Below are positions 31,806 to 43,655 of a DNA stretch of 64,000 bases, in pieces. The first letter of the stretch is position 1; each line of letters begins with the position of its first letter. Position numbers and translations under genes: made by a program. The DNA comes from Coffea arabica. Its lineage: Eukaryota; Streptophyta; Magnoliopsida; Gentianales; Rubiaceae. The notes under the pieces are model-generated. The model had not been told where the DNA came from and ran no database searches. It saw only the letters and a list, made by a program, of their open reading frames with translations. The stretch is from NCBI RefSeq assembly GCF_036785885.1, contig NC_092314.1, positions 13,599,638 through 13,663,637 on the forward strand. Direction: 5' to 3'.

Positions 31806-34613
31806 TATATGCTTTTCTCTTTGGAATTTTTTATTTAGATGGATTGGGATTATCAACCAGCTTTCCTTGAGAGGCTGGTTCTGAAGTGCCACCAGCAGAG
31901 TGGTTAGCTCCTTGTGGCTCTGAAGTTTCACCAGCAGGCTCTTGATTTGCCTATGACATAAAAACAAAAAAGTTATGAACTGTTAGTAATAAAGAAGAGC
32001 CTATGCCATGCATAAGAAGATTGTACCTTGCAAAATTTGAAATTTGGATGAATTGAATTCTTACAACTTCTTGAATTGTGCCTAGGTTTGAAGCATTTTT
32101 TACAATGCACAGTAAGTCCTTTTCTAGTTGATATTTGTCCATTCTTTAGTTTATCAGGTGCTCTCCTCCACACCTTCTTTGGCCTTCCAGCACCTTTCTT
32201 ATTAATGGAGGATTAATTGACCCTTCTTTGGCCTTCTCCCAATACTTTGCACTTGGTATAGGCATAATTACATGCCTATATGTCTTTCCATAAGTCTCTT
32301 TGTTGTAGCATTTGTAGACAAAATCAACAATTGGCTTTTTACGTGTTTGTACATGCATGGACACATGGATAACCTGTTAATTGAAATAACCCACATGTAT
32401 AGGTCCAATCCTGTAGGTTTACCACTACAGTTTTGTTAATACCAGCATCAACTTCATATTTCCAGCCATCAGCCCATATAGCAACACATGTCCTACTCAA
32501 TCTTACATTTTTCTCAATTTTCTCATGGATGTTTGGACATATTTTACCTTGAAATTTTTCCATCTCAGTCCTCTTTACCTGGAATCGTTACATTAGTCTT
32601 CTTCTAATCCATTCAAACATCCCAACCACAGCCAACTCTCTTGCGGGAAGAATGTAATTGTTTAATGATTCATTTAAATTGTTAATCAATATGTCACACT
32701 TACTTCTTCCACTGAAGTGTGATCTGGTCCACAGAGTTGGTGGAAATTTTGAAAGCCATGCTAATGCTTGTGAGTCAACTTTTTTCATGTCTTTCATTGC
32801 CACATGCCAGTCTGCCTCATTTCCAGCACTTGCACATGCCCAAAACAAGTCCTTCAGCTCTTTTCGTTTGAATTTTTGGCTGAAGTTTTGATACATGTCT
32901 TATGTAGAACCTATGCTCAGAGTCAGGAAAAAGCTCTTTAAGAGCTTGAACAAGTCCTTGTTGTCGATCTGAAATGAAGGTCCAAGATATGTTGTCCATC
33001 CCCAATCCTAAATCATTCAATAAAAGCTGTAGGAACCACCTCCATGAGTCATACCTTTCAACTTCAACAACAGCCAGTACTATTGGAACCATATTATCAT
33101 TACCATCACTCCCTAAGGCAGATAATAATTGGCCTCCAAATGCATTCTTTAAAAAGCACCCATCTAGACCAATAATTGGTCTACATCCATCAAGAAATCC
33201 CTGCTTGCAAGCATGAAGACAGAAGTATATTCTTTCAAATGTACCTCTAGACGCTGCATCAGGTTTGTCAACTTGAATCTTTACTGTGCTAACAGGATTA
33301 TACTTCACGATCATGGCTGCATAATGCCATAGATTATGATACTGCTCCATGTTTAATCCCTGTATATCTTCTCTTGCCTTTCTCTTCACTCTATATAGCT
33401 TAGATGAAGTGACACTGACCATCAAATCCCTTTTAATCTCATTCTGAAAACCAATTAAGTTACACTTAGAGTCATCCCTAATTGATATCTTTGGCTAAGG
33501 TACCTTGATGTAACATGTTTGTTGTTGTACTCTCTACCACAAAAATGCTCATCCTTCAAAGTTTTGATCTGGAAGGTACTAGTCCCTTGAACTTTTGATG
33601 CATGGATCCTCCATGAACAACCCCTCTCACATTCAGCTGTAATTTGGTAGAAGTCATTTCTGATCCACTTTGTTTCATATCCCTCTCTTATATTCCATTC
33701 CAACAAAGCCACCCTGAATAATCTAAAATTTTTGAACTTCTGGCCCACTTTTAGTTCAAAATGAGGCTTGTTAAACTCAACTTTTGGATCGAAATCTAGA
33801 TATTCTTCAAGTTTCTCACCATCAGAACTAGTCCTCTCCAGCAGCTCCTCATCGGGAATTACAGGTTCATTCCAATTGGTTTCTAATCTAACTTCACTGT
33901 TCAGTCCATCAAAGTCTTCTTTAGGCTGTTGTTGTACATGATTTCCGCTGTCCTACAAGTGTGAACATGTAGAATAGTATTTTGCTAGTGTTTCCCTCTC
34001 CTCAATAGTAGGCTGGTCTCTTGCAGCCAATTTCTTTGGACTTTTCAGATCACCCTTCACAGCAAACACATGCAACTTTGACTTAGCAGCCTCTTTCTTA
34101 GATGGGTTCATAGCAAAAATGTCTTCATCCTCTATGCTCTCAAGGCCCTCTTCTAACCAATTAGGCTCAACATTTTTTGATTTACCTGCTTTGTCCACAG
34201 CACTTTCTACTTTATCCGTAGTTTCTTCACATGTATGGTTAGCATTTGCACCCTCTTTTTGCAACATGCTGATCCCATCACAATGTTTAGAAGGCTCTTC
34301 AAATGCTTGGTCCCTACTTACACTATATATCACCCTTACAGGAAGATGTAAATATGCATCATTCATCAACTTAATGTCATCATTCCCTGTAATTGGTAGC
34401 AACCCAGTTTCTCATGTCCAAATCCAGTACACACCACCCAAAAGTGACCCTGGTTACATTCTTCTCAATTAGCTTGAACATTCTGCACAGTCCAACTATG
34501 GACAACTCACTTGGATCTCTATCCTTCCATATGGCTAGCTTGTAGTCTCCTACATAGGCTGTGTTGGGCTCACTTCTAAAAATTCTACCAAAGTACAAGT
34601 GTATCTCAACCAT
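31790..34613 (-). pseudogene. MuDR-like MULE transposase, multiple frameshifts
   Basis: Reading on the minus strand from the ATG at 34613, a PB1-like N-terminal region comes first (VEIHLYFGRIFRSEPN). An acidic/basic linker follows, then a probable intron near 33950. The Mutator DNA-binding domain (33748-33480: VGQKFKNFRLFRVALLEWNI, CERGCSWRIHASKV) precedes the DDE core (RPIIGLDGCFLKNAFGGQLL, WTFISDRQQGL, EHRFYIRH). The core continues after a frameshift near 32885 into SKCDILINNLNESLNNYI. A SWIM finger (CGLFQLTGYPCVHA) and a CCHC-like knuckle (HCKKCFKPRHNSRSC) end the protein. Other breaks lie near 34390, 32588 (in-frame TAA), 32350 and 32170. Once an autonomous-type element, it is now inactive. 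Confidence 0.9.
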
Positions 34614-35845
34614 TTCTTTTTCTTTTTCTTGTGTGTTGTCTTCTGTTAACCAGACAAGTGCAAAATTTTTTTTATTATTATACATATATATAAAGTAAGT
34701 TGTCTGTACTTTATGTAAAAAAAAGCAGACATGACAACGACGTAGGTTCACAACTACTACTCACAAGAATCTTGCCCCATCTAGACCGTTGAATGCCAAT
34801 AATAACAACAATCTAACCACAGTAATGAAAGTGATATAAACCATTATAAAATTGAAATTTTTGTAAAGCTCAAATCTTTCCAACAGCTAGAATTTATCAA
34901 CCTTTTTCTAACATATTGGTTTTATCATAAAAGTCATATACATCTAGATCTAGAAATACGGATTTAGGTGTTTATTCACACTTTTATTCAAATTATTCGA
35001 ACAAACTAAGATATATAAGAAATTGGAAACATCAATCGTAACAATCACAGTACATCTAAGTCGACAAATAATCACTTCAATACATAGTAGCATACAAATC
35101 AAGGTGTTTATTCACATTATTATCCAGATTATTTCCCTAAACTAAGAGATCGTAAAATAGGAAGGATTCGGAGCTTAGAAGCTTACCTATCCTGCTACGG
35201 GTCTTCTCCTGAGTTTTCGATATGATGCAGTTGACGTCAAATGCTTGCAATTGACGTCCTATTCTGCTAGAAATCTTCACTAATTGTTAAGAACTTTTCC
35301 AATCTAACAGATTGTGTCTTCCTAGGGTTTCTAAAGCTTCACTCCTCTCTCTCTCTCTCTCTCTCTCTGTGCCTCTTTTCTTTGAATTCTCAAAAGCACG
35401 AAATATTCTTGTGGATATCACTAGGAGTTAAGTGTTGTGGAGCTACTAAGGAGAGACCCTTATTCACCACAAAATAATTTAATAAAAGCCATAGAAAGTG
35501 AAATATAGACAGCACATAAAACTAATAATAAAGAGATTCAGAATATTTTTACTCTCACTTACTAATTGTTCATTTTCTTTTTTCTGCTACAAAGATGTGA
35601 CCCAATCCTCTTAAATCTGCTTCATTATTATGTATCCGCAAAAGAAAAGAACATACTTTCAAGGGAGATACAAATAAGGTGTGAGATAAGAGAGAGGAAA
35701 AAAAATACTTGAAGATGATTAGTAGAGATTGGAGGAGAGAAGGGCAATAGAGACGATGAATGAGAAGAGAGAGAAAAGAAGAATCATAACAGTGTCAGCT
35801 AAATTAGGAATAAAAGGGCACGCTTGTCTTCAATGAGTTAGATAG
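34614..35845. other. 5' flank of the MULE transposase; no further gene
   Basis: This would contain the transposase promoter and the right terminal region of the element. I could not identify a convincing terminal inverted repeat matching the left side near 30.1 kb. A (CT)n run lies at about 35345-35368. Three related tttattcacactttta-type phrases near 34970-35130 suggest a short local duplication (about 125 bp apart). Confidence 0.45.
35345..35368. repeat. (CT)n microsatellite
   Basis: About twelve consecutive ct units lie upstream of the MULE transposase gene. Confidence 0.9.
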
Positions 35846-35847
35846 GC

Positions 35848-36166
35848 ATCAAATTTGGATTTTGTCCAAAACCCTCCAACTACTTGGGTTTTGGGAAATC
35901 CTAGGTTTTAAGAAATGATTCCAAAATTTTCATTTCAATAGTATTAATCCAAACAATGAACATAGGATTCATTCTAGATCTTGATTCCAAAACCCTCTTA
36001 CCAAATGTGTTTGGTAAGAGGGTTTCAGAATGGAGAATTAGAATAAACTCCATAATTGTTGTTTGGATTACTACTATCGGAATTGGAATTTTAGAATCAT
36101 ATCTAAAAATTTGGAGTTCCCCAATTCCCTAGTAACTTGGAGGATTTTGGACAAAATCCAAATCTG
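35848..36166. mobile_element. Fold-back MITE, 0.32 kb, long imperfect inverted repeat
   Basis: The left arm (35848-36000) and right arm (36010-36166) are inverted copies along their full length. Outer ends are aaatttggattttgtccaaa and the inverse agatttggattttgtccaaa. At the centre the arms meet as aaaccctcttaccaaa, then tgtg, then tttggtaagagggttt, a perfect 16-bp stem with a 4-base loop. Either this is one fold-back element or two copies of a MITE that joined tail to tail. The centre looks like a typical TTTGGTAAGAGGG MITE terminus. Confidence 0.75.
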
Positions 36167-37159
36167 ATTTCAGTTTAGAAACGAGGCCTGTCTCGCCACC
36201 CGTTAAAATAATTAAAATATAATTATATACATATATAATATATACATTATAATTATAATACTTTATTATAATTACATATTGTATTATAATATTAGTATAA
36301 TTATATAATAATATTTATATTTATAATTATTATATACACATATGATATATTATATATATTATAATTATTTAACTAAATATAATTATATTTATATAATATA
36401 TATTATAAATTTATTAATATTGTATAATAATATATTTATATTATTTAAAAATATATTTATATATGCACATTATATGTGCATATAATTATAATATATGCGT
36501 GTATATAATAATAATATAATTATATTTATATTATAATATTTATATAATTATAGTTAATTATATATATAATATTTAATTTAATTAGTTACAAACTTATAAT
36601 AATGATATTATTAGTTATATATATTATATAATGTATATTAGTATATGTAATATAATTGATATTATCAATTATACTAATAATTATATATGTTTAGTAATAG
36701 AAATTATTAATTAATTATCTTAAATTTATTAATACATTTAATTAGTGAAAATTTCTTATATCTCATATCGAAAGAGTCAACGAACCAAACATCAACTATA
36801 TTAATGATATACATTTCTGATATTGAATCAAACAGATGTATTGGAATGATTGATTCCATTCCAAATCTAGAATGAATGATCCCAAATTTAAATCCGATTT
36901 TAAGGTGTGAACCAAACGCCACGTTAGTTCAGCAGGGGAAAATGTAAGATACAGCGATGTAGAGGGGCACAATTACAATTAATCCTGAAAAATAATAAAT
37001 CCCAGGTACACCAATATAAATTCTCCAAGAAAACAAGAGGGAAAAACAACTGAGATTGCAGAAGCAAAAGCTCAACTGATTAGGGTTCTTCTTCTTCTTC
37101 TTCTCCTCTCGGCCCATCTTCAACTCCGTCCAGCCTAAGCGCTCTCTCTCGATCAAACC
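36167..37159. other. Extremely AT-rich tract and eIF3h upstream region
   Basis: About 36215-36720 is almost pure A/T, built from tataat and atatta words. A further MITE-like end (ggtgtgaaccaaacgcc) lies near 36905. From about 37075 the sequence becomes pyrimidine-rich (ttcttcttcttcttctcctc), typical of a plant 5' untranslated leader, and runs to the eIF3h start codon at 37160. A core promoter is not obvious. Confidence 0.55.
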
Positions 37160-40100
37160 ATGGCTAACTGTTCGTACATCTTTCTCTCTATCGAGAAATT
37201 TATGTACATGAAAGTTAGGGTTTTTATTTTTGTAGTTTTGGATTGTTGAAGTTGTAATTTTGACTCATATTTTTGTTTTTTTTTTATTGCTGAATGATTG
37301 TAGCGGGGGCGCGGTCGTTTTTACAGGTGGCGGCTACAGAGGAGGTTGCGCCGCCGCTGAGAGTCGTCCAAATCGAGGGACTGGTAATTGAGATTGTATA
37401 TTTAGCTGCAATTCGGTGATACTTTTGGAGAAATATTTGTTTATGGCTTTGTCCCCTGATTGTTTTGCTTGCTACTGAATGATTCCACAACCTTTATGGT
37501 AAATTTGTTTAGAGATTTCTTTTGGTAAAAGCGTGTACCTTTTTTCTCTTTTTAGAAAAAAAAAAAGAAGATTTGAAATCTAACCATTATGGTTATAGGA
37601 ACATGAACAAGCTTAATATGGGTTTGTTTTCATAAATCAAATAATTTTTGTGAATTGTATGTTTGTAAAATTTTCAGTCCGTCAAGTATTATTTCTGGTA
37701 AAATATATGTTTAATTTCCTTTTTTTCTCCAGATCTTTGCTTGTATTATGTTAATCCTGCCCCAAAAGTATTGTTTTAATTCAGCCATTAGATTATTATT
37801 TTTTTAAAATATGCTAATATAAGAGGAATGGGGAAGGACATGCTGCAATAAGCAGTGATGAGTGTTGAGGTAGACCCTTGACATATAGTGCTTAAACTGT
37901 TGCTCTGAAGTACTTGGCTTTCTGTGGGATTCGCATTATGAATTTAACTATGAAGCCTTTTAATGAACTTGTTAAAGTATTGAATTTTCGTACTGTTCAT
38001 ATTTTCTTTATACAGGTTGTTTTGAAAATTATAAAGCATTGCAAGGAGTTTTCGCCAGCTTTGGTCACAGGGCAGCTACTTGGGTTGGATGTTGGTAGTG
38101 TCCTTGAAGTCACCAATTGTTTCCCATTTCCAGTACGTTAAGTAGAGGATTTTCTGAGTTTCATACTCTGAAAGCTAATCATACTTTACTTTGTCTTTTC
38201 TATGTTTTATTCTGATACTACATTGTATTTTTGTGATATGTAAATGATAGATACGGGAGGAAGATGAAGAGATTGAAGCAGAGGGTGCTAATTATCAGCT
38301 TGAAATGATGAGATGCTTGAGAGAGGTTAATGTTGACAACAACACTGTTGGATGGTGAGTTTGTCCTTGTATTCGTTCTTTACTTCAAGTTGATGCAAAG
38401 AAAGAACAATGAAAAAGATGGTAGTTAGACCCATTTATGGTGTCATTTGATAAACATGTCTCCAGGTACCAATCAACCCTATTCGGTTCCTACCAGACAG
38501 TGGAATTGATTGAGACATTCATGAATTATCAGGTATTCTTCTCTCTCTGCTTTTTTTAATGTGAATTAAATTGATTGATAACAACACTGTCTACTCTTAT
38601 CTACTACCTAGAATTATCTGTTTCAATCATGCTTGGAAGTAATGGTGTCAGCTTTTTGTTCTGCTACATGAAAATTAAGTCTTGCTTTTAACTATTTGAG
38701 GGATTTTTTTGGTGAGGTTATGCTATGATTTACTTAAGCTTTGAGAGCTTTTATTGCCCCGTGTGAGATTTTTCCTTAAAACATTTTTGGAAATTGTGAT
38801 TTGTAAAACATCATGTATGTAGATTGTTGGTTCATTTACTTCTACTCTTTGCCCTGTACGTATCTACTGCAATCGTTTTCTCTATGTGGTTAATCTAAAC
38901 AAATTTGTTTCTGCAGGAAAATATAAGACGGTGCGTTTGCATTATTTATGATCCTTCCAGGTCAAACCAAGGAGTTTTAGCTTTGAAGGCCTTGAAGCTC
39001 TCTGATTCTTTTATGGAACTCTACCGCAGCAATAACTTTACTGGAGAGAAGTATGGTTTTTTTTTATACAGTGTACTCTTTTAGAAAGTTTTAGTGTAAA
39101 ATAAGAGAAATTTTATGACTTTATCTATCTATGTTTTCTGCTTAGGTTGAGGGAGAAGAATCTTTCATGGGTTGATATCTTCGAAGAGATCCCTGTATGC
39201 CTTTGATCCTTGTGTTATGCTCATAATTCACCTCATTCTTGGATTTGGCTAGTTTATATATGCAAAATTTTGACATACTATGTCTTTCATGTTGAAGCTA
39301 CATTTCTTTGACCCTAGCACTTGCACTTGTGTATTTTTCTAATTCTGGTTGATTGGTTTGAAACTCTATGATTTTAAGATCCACAAGTGTAAGGGCTGTG
39401 GTGTATTTGTATTCTAATTCATTTATGTATATTGGCATTCTTTTATCTTGATTTGCTCCTTGAAATACATTGTTTAGAATTATATATCATATATTTATTT
39501 CTTTCTTCTTCATTTTCCTGCCTCCATTTTCTGTTGTCCAGGTGGTAGGATTGGTTTCAGAATGCATCTTGTTAGTTAATTGATAAGCTTTATTGCACAA
39601 GTTGTTAAACCGACTTATGTGTTAAATTATGTGCTCTGTACTGTTTGAGATTCTTATGTCACCTTTTCTGGACAGATAAAGGTTTCAAATTCTGCTCTCA
39701 TCAGTGCCTTTATGACTGAACTTCAACCAGACACTCCTGTTAACCAGGTAATAGTGTCCTCTAGTTTGTTGATTCATAGCTGGTTTAATGTTTAAATCAT
39801 TTCTAAGTTCGATTTGCTTTTTGTATGGTAGTGTGATTATGAAAGGCTACAATTGTCAACCCATCCATACTTGGAGAGGAATATGGAATTTTTGATTGAA
39901 TGTATGGATGATTTGTCAATGGAACAGCAAAAGGTCAGTTTGTTTTCTCTTTTTTTTATGGTGGTCCGTCATTGTAATGAATTGTTCAAGTGATCTGATT
40001 TTTGTTTTTATTACAGTTCCAATTCTATTACCGAAATTTATCTCGTCAACAAGCTCAGCAACAGGCGTGGCTTCAGAAGAGAAGGTAGAATGTTTGTGAT

Positions 40101-41634
40101 ATATTCTAGAGTATTCAAGTAGTTTGTATACAGATATTTGGTTGTTGTTTTGCGTTAGGGATGGGTTTCATGTAACTGATGGAAGAATGACTTATTTTCA
40201 AGTTTAATCTTGGGCCGATGGTGTGGACTATTTTTCAAGTGCATTGAAGTTATAGAATGATTAGAGTTAAATTTGTGATCTGAAAGTGCCGAAGTTGGTA
40301 TTAAATTTTGTTGGTGGTTTGTTGGAATCAAGTTATGTTGTACGTTGTATGAGCAAAAATTTCAATATTCTTTCTGGGAAATCAAAAGGGGAAGAAGAAA
40401 AGGCATCTTCTAAGTGCCCAGTCCAAGTAAAATTCTCTCTATTTTCTTAATTTGGTGAACTTCTTAGTGGTGGGGAAAATGTCTGTTCGCTGAACATTTT
40501 CGATCAACATTTCCCTTGAAGAGAGATGAAAAGTGGAAAGTTTTCTATGAAGGTTTGTCATTTTTCTATGGTTTGAAGAGGTTTGTCTTGTCAGGAATAT
40601 GTAAGCTTTTGAATGTTTAGTTCTACTCTTTAAGTGATTTGGTTTCAGACTCCCTGACAGTCAGTCACTTGCTTGATGCTTGCTTTAGCATCTACTTTTA
40701 TTTATTGAAATCTTTGGTATTTTTATTTTTTGATAGGGCTGAAAACATGACACGTAAAGCTGCAGGGGAAGAGCCATTGCCTGAAGAAGATCCTTCAAAC
40801 CCCGTTTTTAAGCCAATTCCAGAACCATCACGGTTGGATAGCTTTCTCATCACAAATCAAATTGCCAACTATTGCAACCAAATTAATGGGTATGTGCCAA
40901 AGTTGTCAATAAACTGCCTTTTATACTTTCACTTGAATTGGACGATGAGTCTATTATATGAAAGTTAGCGCCACCTGAAAATTTGGCCGTTGGGATTTAA
41001 TGTTATGACAACTATAAGCAATGTATCACATTATCTGAACCTGGTATGCTGGTTGCTTGCTTGTTCACAAAGTACCCCATAGGGCCATAGATGTTTGTCT
41101 TAAAAATAACCTTTCCAATTTGCCATCAAAATGTGTATATGGTTTAGGAGAGCTTATGTGTTCTTGACTTCCTGCTTTGATTTACTGAAGATAAGTTTAC
41201 TACTGCCCAAAAAACAAGGCTTATGGACAAAGTGGGTTTTCTACTGCTCCTTGCTGCTGCCTTCAGTTTCTGTTTCTATTATACAATGTCTTCTTGCTTT
41301 TTATAGTATATCTTCTATTGTTTAAACCATGAATGTTTTTTGGTACTTCATTTGCTACATTGTAAGATCCCCTCGTCCTGTTCATTCTTGTGTGGGATAA
41401 GTTTGGTGCTCCAACTGATTTCTTTAAGTAGGATTTATGATTTCAGCTTTTGGAGAAGTTACAAGGTCTGGCTTAAAAATGCCAGGCATATTCCTTTATG
41501 TCTTTCTTTTCAGTATTAATTCCTTCTTCAATCAATGAATAGACAAGATTCTATGTTTGTTTGCTGTGAATTACAGAGTTGCTGGACAAAGCTTCAGCAG
41601 GCTATACTTGATGAAAGCTCTGCATGAAAACTGA
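37160..41634 (+). CDS. TIF3H1: Eukaryotic translation initiation factor 3 subunit h (eIF3h)
   Basis: Twelve GT-AG exons join in frame: 37160-37169, 37304-37383, 38016-38132, 38251-38354, 38466-38532, 38917-39050, 39146-39194, 39676-39747, 39832-39933, 40017-40084, 40737-40889 and 41577-41634. They give 337 residues, the same length as Arabidopsis TIF3H1. The N-terminal half is an MPN domain ([63 protein letters not shown]). The C-terminal half contains [54 protein letters not shown] and the end MKALHEN. eIF3h is a cytosolic eIF3 subunit; in Arabidopsis it supports reinitiation after upstream ORFs. The first exon carries only ten coding bases. The MPN metal-binding JAMM residues are absent, as is normal for eIF3h. 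Confidence 0.96.
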
Positions 41635-42988
41635 ATGTTGTGCTTACCAGAACCTTATTGGAAAGTTTCAAAGGGAAGGAGCTGGGAAAGTATGGTCCAT
41701 CATAGAATGTGCATTTTGTCAATTTTCAGATTGTAACTTAAGCAAGGATCTTTGCTTAAAACTCTTACAGCGGGGGGAAGGGCATGTTGCTCTAAATTTG
41801 TATTGATCTTTCCTTCTGGCTTCTGTTTTTATTTTGCCTGATATATCAGTTGATTTATATTGCGTAAACAGCAAAATTTTGGATGTAAGATTTAGTGATA
41901 GTTGATTAAGTATTCTCAATTTTGTCAGATCTGACCAATCAATCTGCCTATATTTTTGTATTTTGGTCTCTCTCCCTCCCTCCCTCCCTCCCCCTGCTAC
42001 TAGCAATACACGCAGCAGAACCGAGTTATATGGTGCCATCTGTTATGATGTGTCTTGTAAATATGCACAAAAGAGACCTCATTGTGTAGTCGCATAATTC
42101 TTTTCTTTCCTGTACAGTGTCTGTGTCAGTTTTTCCCTGGGCTTCTAATAGACTTAATAGTTCTCTATATTGATATTACTTGAACAGTTTGGCTGTGCCT
42201 CGATTTCTTCGGCTTTAGTGGTGCCAATGTCAAGTTTTCTGAGAATTTTTTTCCGCTGAAAGTGTACAAGTTCATTGCTAGTTTGACTTTTTGGTTGAAA
42301 AAACAATCGACATGTAAACGGATTTTTCAATTAGGGATATTGTGAAAGAGATGCCCGTCAGGTGAAAGTTTTAACAGTGGCCGGAGGAGTTCTAATTGTA
42401 TGTCAAGCAATTCTTCAATCTAGGAATATGGAAAAAGAGATTCCCACTGGGTGAAAAGTACTATTTGTGACCTGAGAAATACACTAATTTTTTCCTTGTT
42501 TCCTTGTAAGATTTATGGTCCTTTGGACCCCAAAAAAAAAAAAAAAAAAAAAAAGGAAAGAGTGATACTGTTATTACGAAAAAAAAAGGGAGCAAAGTAG
42601 AAGTGAGGCAATTAGGACCAATAGACTTGGGTCGTGGTTGATATTAACTGAGACGGTTTTAAAAAAAAAAGAAGAATTGACAAAACATACTTCCTTCTTA
42701 TGTTTGATATAACACTTTTTTTTTTTTTTACCTAACATTAGTTAATTGTTGTTTAAGTTAATCTTGCTGATTAACTCTTGTAAAATCGGGCGTCCAAATT
42801 ATGTATTGGTGCTGTGAGTATCATGAAAATCACCTCTTTCTATTCATTAACATACAAGGGTGATCTCCCAAATTTATTTTTATAGAAACTATGGAATAAT
42901 AATAACGTTTCAACTTTTCAGATTTTAGATATATGAAGCCATTGTTTTCTTACCCCATAGGGCCGTATTCTAGAATTGAAAACAGTGA
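41635..42988. other. eIF3h 3' untranslated region and intergenic sequence
   Basis: The 3' untranslated region follows the TGA at 41632-41634. Short open frames here (for example at 41719-42039 on the minus strand) are not supported as genes. A poly(A) tract of about 24 bases lies at 42531-42554 and shorter A/T runs surround it. A near-repeat (gaaaaagagattcccactgg against gaaagagatgcccgtcaggt, near 42430 and 42345) hints at an old duplication. Confidence 0.45.
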
Positions 42989-43145
42989 GTGCTTTGATAG
43001 TATATTATTTGAAATATTATTTAGAATAATTATCGTAATGTGATATATGTAAAATAAAAAGATAGTTGAAAAATATTTAAAAAAATTAATTAATTAAAAA
43101 AATATATTTATGATGCAAGTAAAATAATTTGTATATCCAAACATA
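42989..43145. mobile_element. MITE, family A
   Basis: It starts gtgctttgatagtatattat and ends gtatatccaaacat. It shares tatttgaaatattatttaga, gtaatgtgatatatgtaaaa and ataaaaagat with the copies at 57575-57731 and 61641-61783. Left and right ends are imperfect inverted repeats of the TTTGGATA type. Confidence 0.68.
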
Positions 43146-43339
43146 CCTTGCCGATATTCGATAGACCAGTTACACTGGAGTCTATCTAAGGATTTGGGGA
43201 CTCCTAGTGGTTAGAATGGGTGATGGTATTCAGGTAGATGATTCACCATGTGTGGTTTTGGCACAGGAAGTTTTTACATGAAACTCAATCCTTATATACA
43301 GATAAGCATCAGCAAAAGGGGAGTTTGGGCTTGGCTGGT

Positions 43340-43655
43340 GGAGGCGGTGGTATCTATCAGGGTCTCTGAGATCAAGAACCAGCTGGAAAGAGATCAAGAA
43401 GTTGAAGAAGATGAATTAAGGGAGGAATAGAAGAAGAAGAAAATTAGGCAGAGGAAGAGCAAGAGCAGTTGAGAGAAACAGAGAGAAAAATTATGTTATT
43501 GAGTAAGGATTGCTTCACTACAGTTACAAGTATTTATATTTCCCTGAGCAACTAACTGAGCCTCACACAAACTATGCCATTGAAAACATACATAAATTAT
43601 CAAAGTACTTGTGAAATATTCAACATATTTGGGGTCATGACAATATTCCCGCCTT
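43340..43655 (-). mobile_element. Probable 3' LTR with polypurine tract
   Basis: On the minus strand, AAGGCGGGAATAT (43655-43643) looks like a polypurine tract and is followed directly by TGTCATGACCCC, an LTR-like start at 43642. Downstream within this block come gaaatataaatacttg and caataacataat (transcription and polyadenylation-like signals), then a CT-rich part. The phrase encoding ARILLRREYCHDP just before resembles the last codons of many plant Ty3/gypsy polyproteins. The far LTR end near 43340 is approximate, and no matching 5' LTR is seen. Confidence 0.45.

Noticed and set aside
43248-43430. 60-codon plus-strand open frame ending in an acidic tail
   Set aside because: It runs antisense through the LTR-like block, and its Glu-rich end comes from a GAA-rich purine tract.
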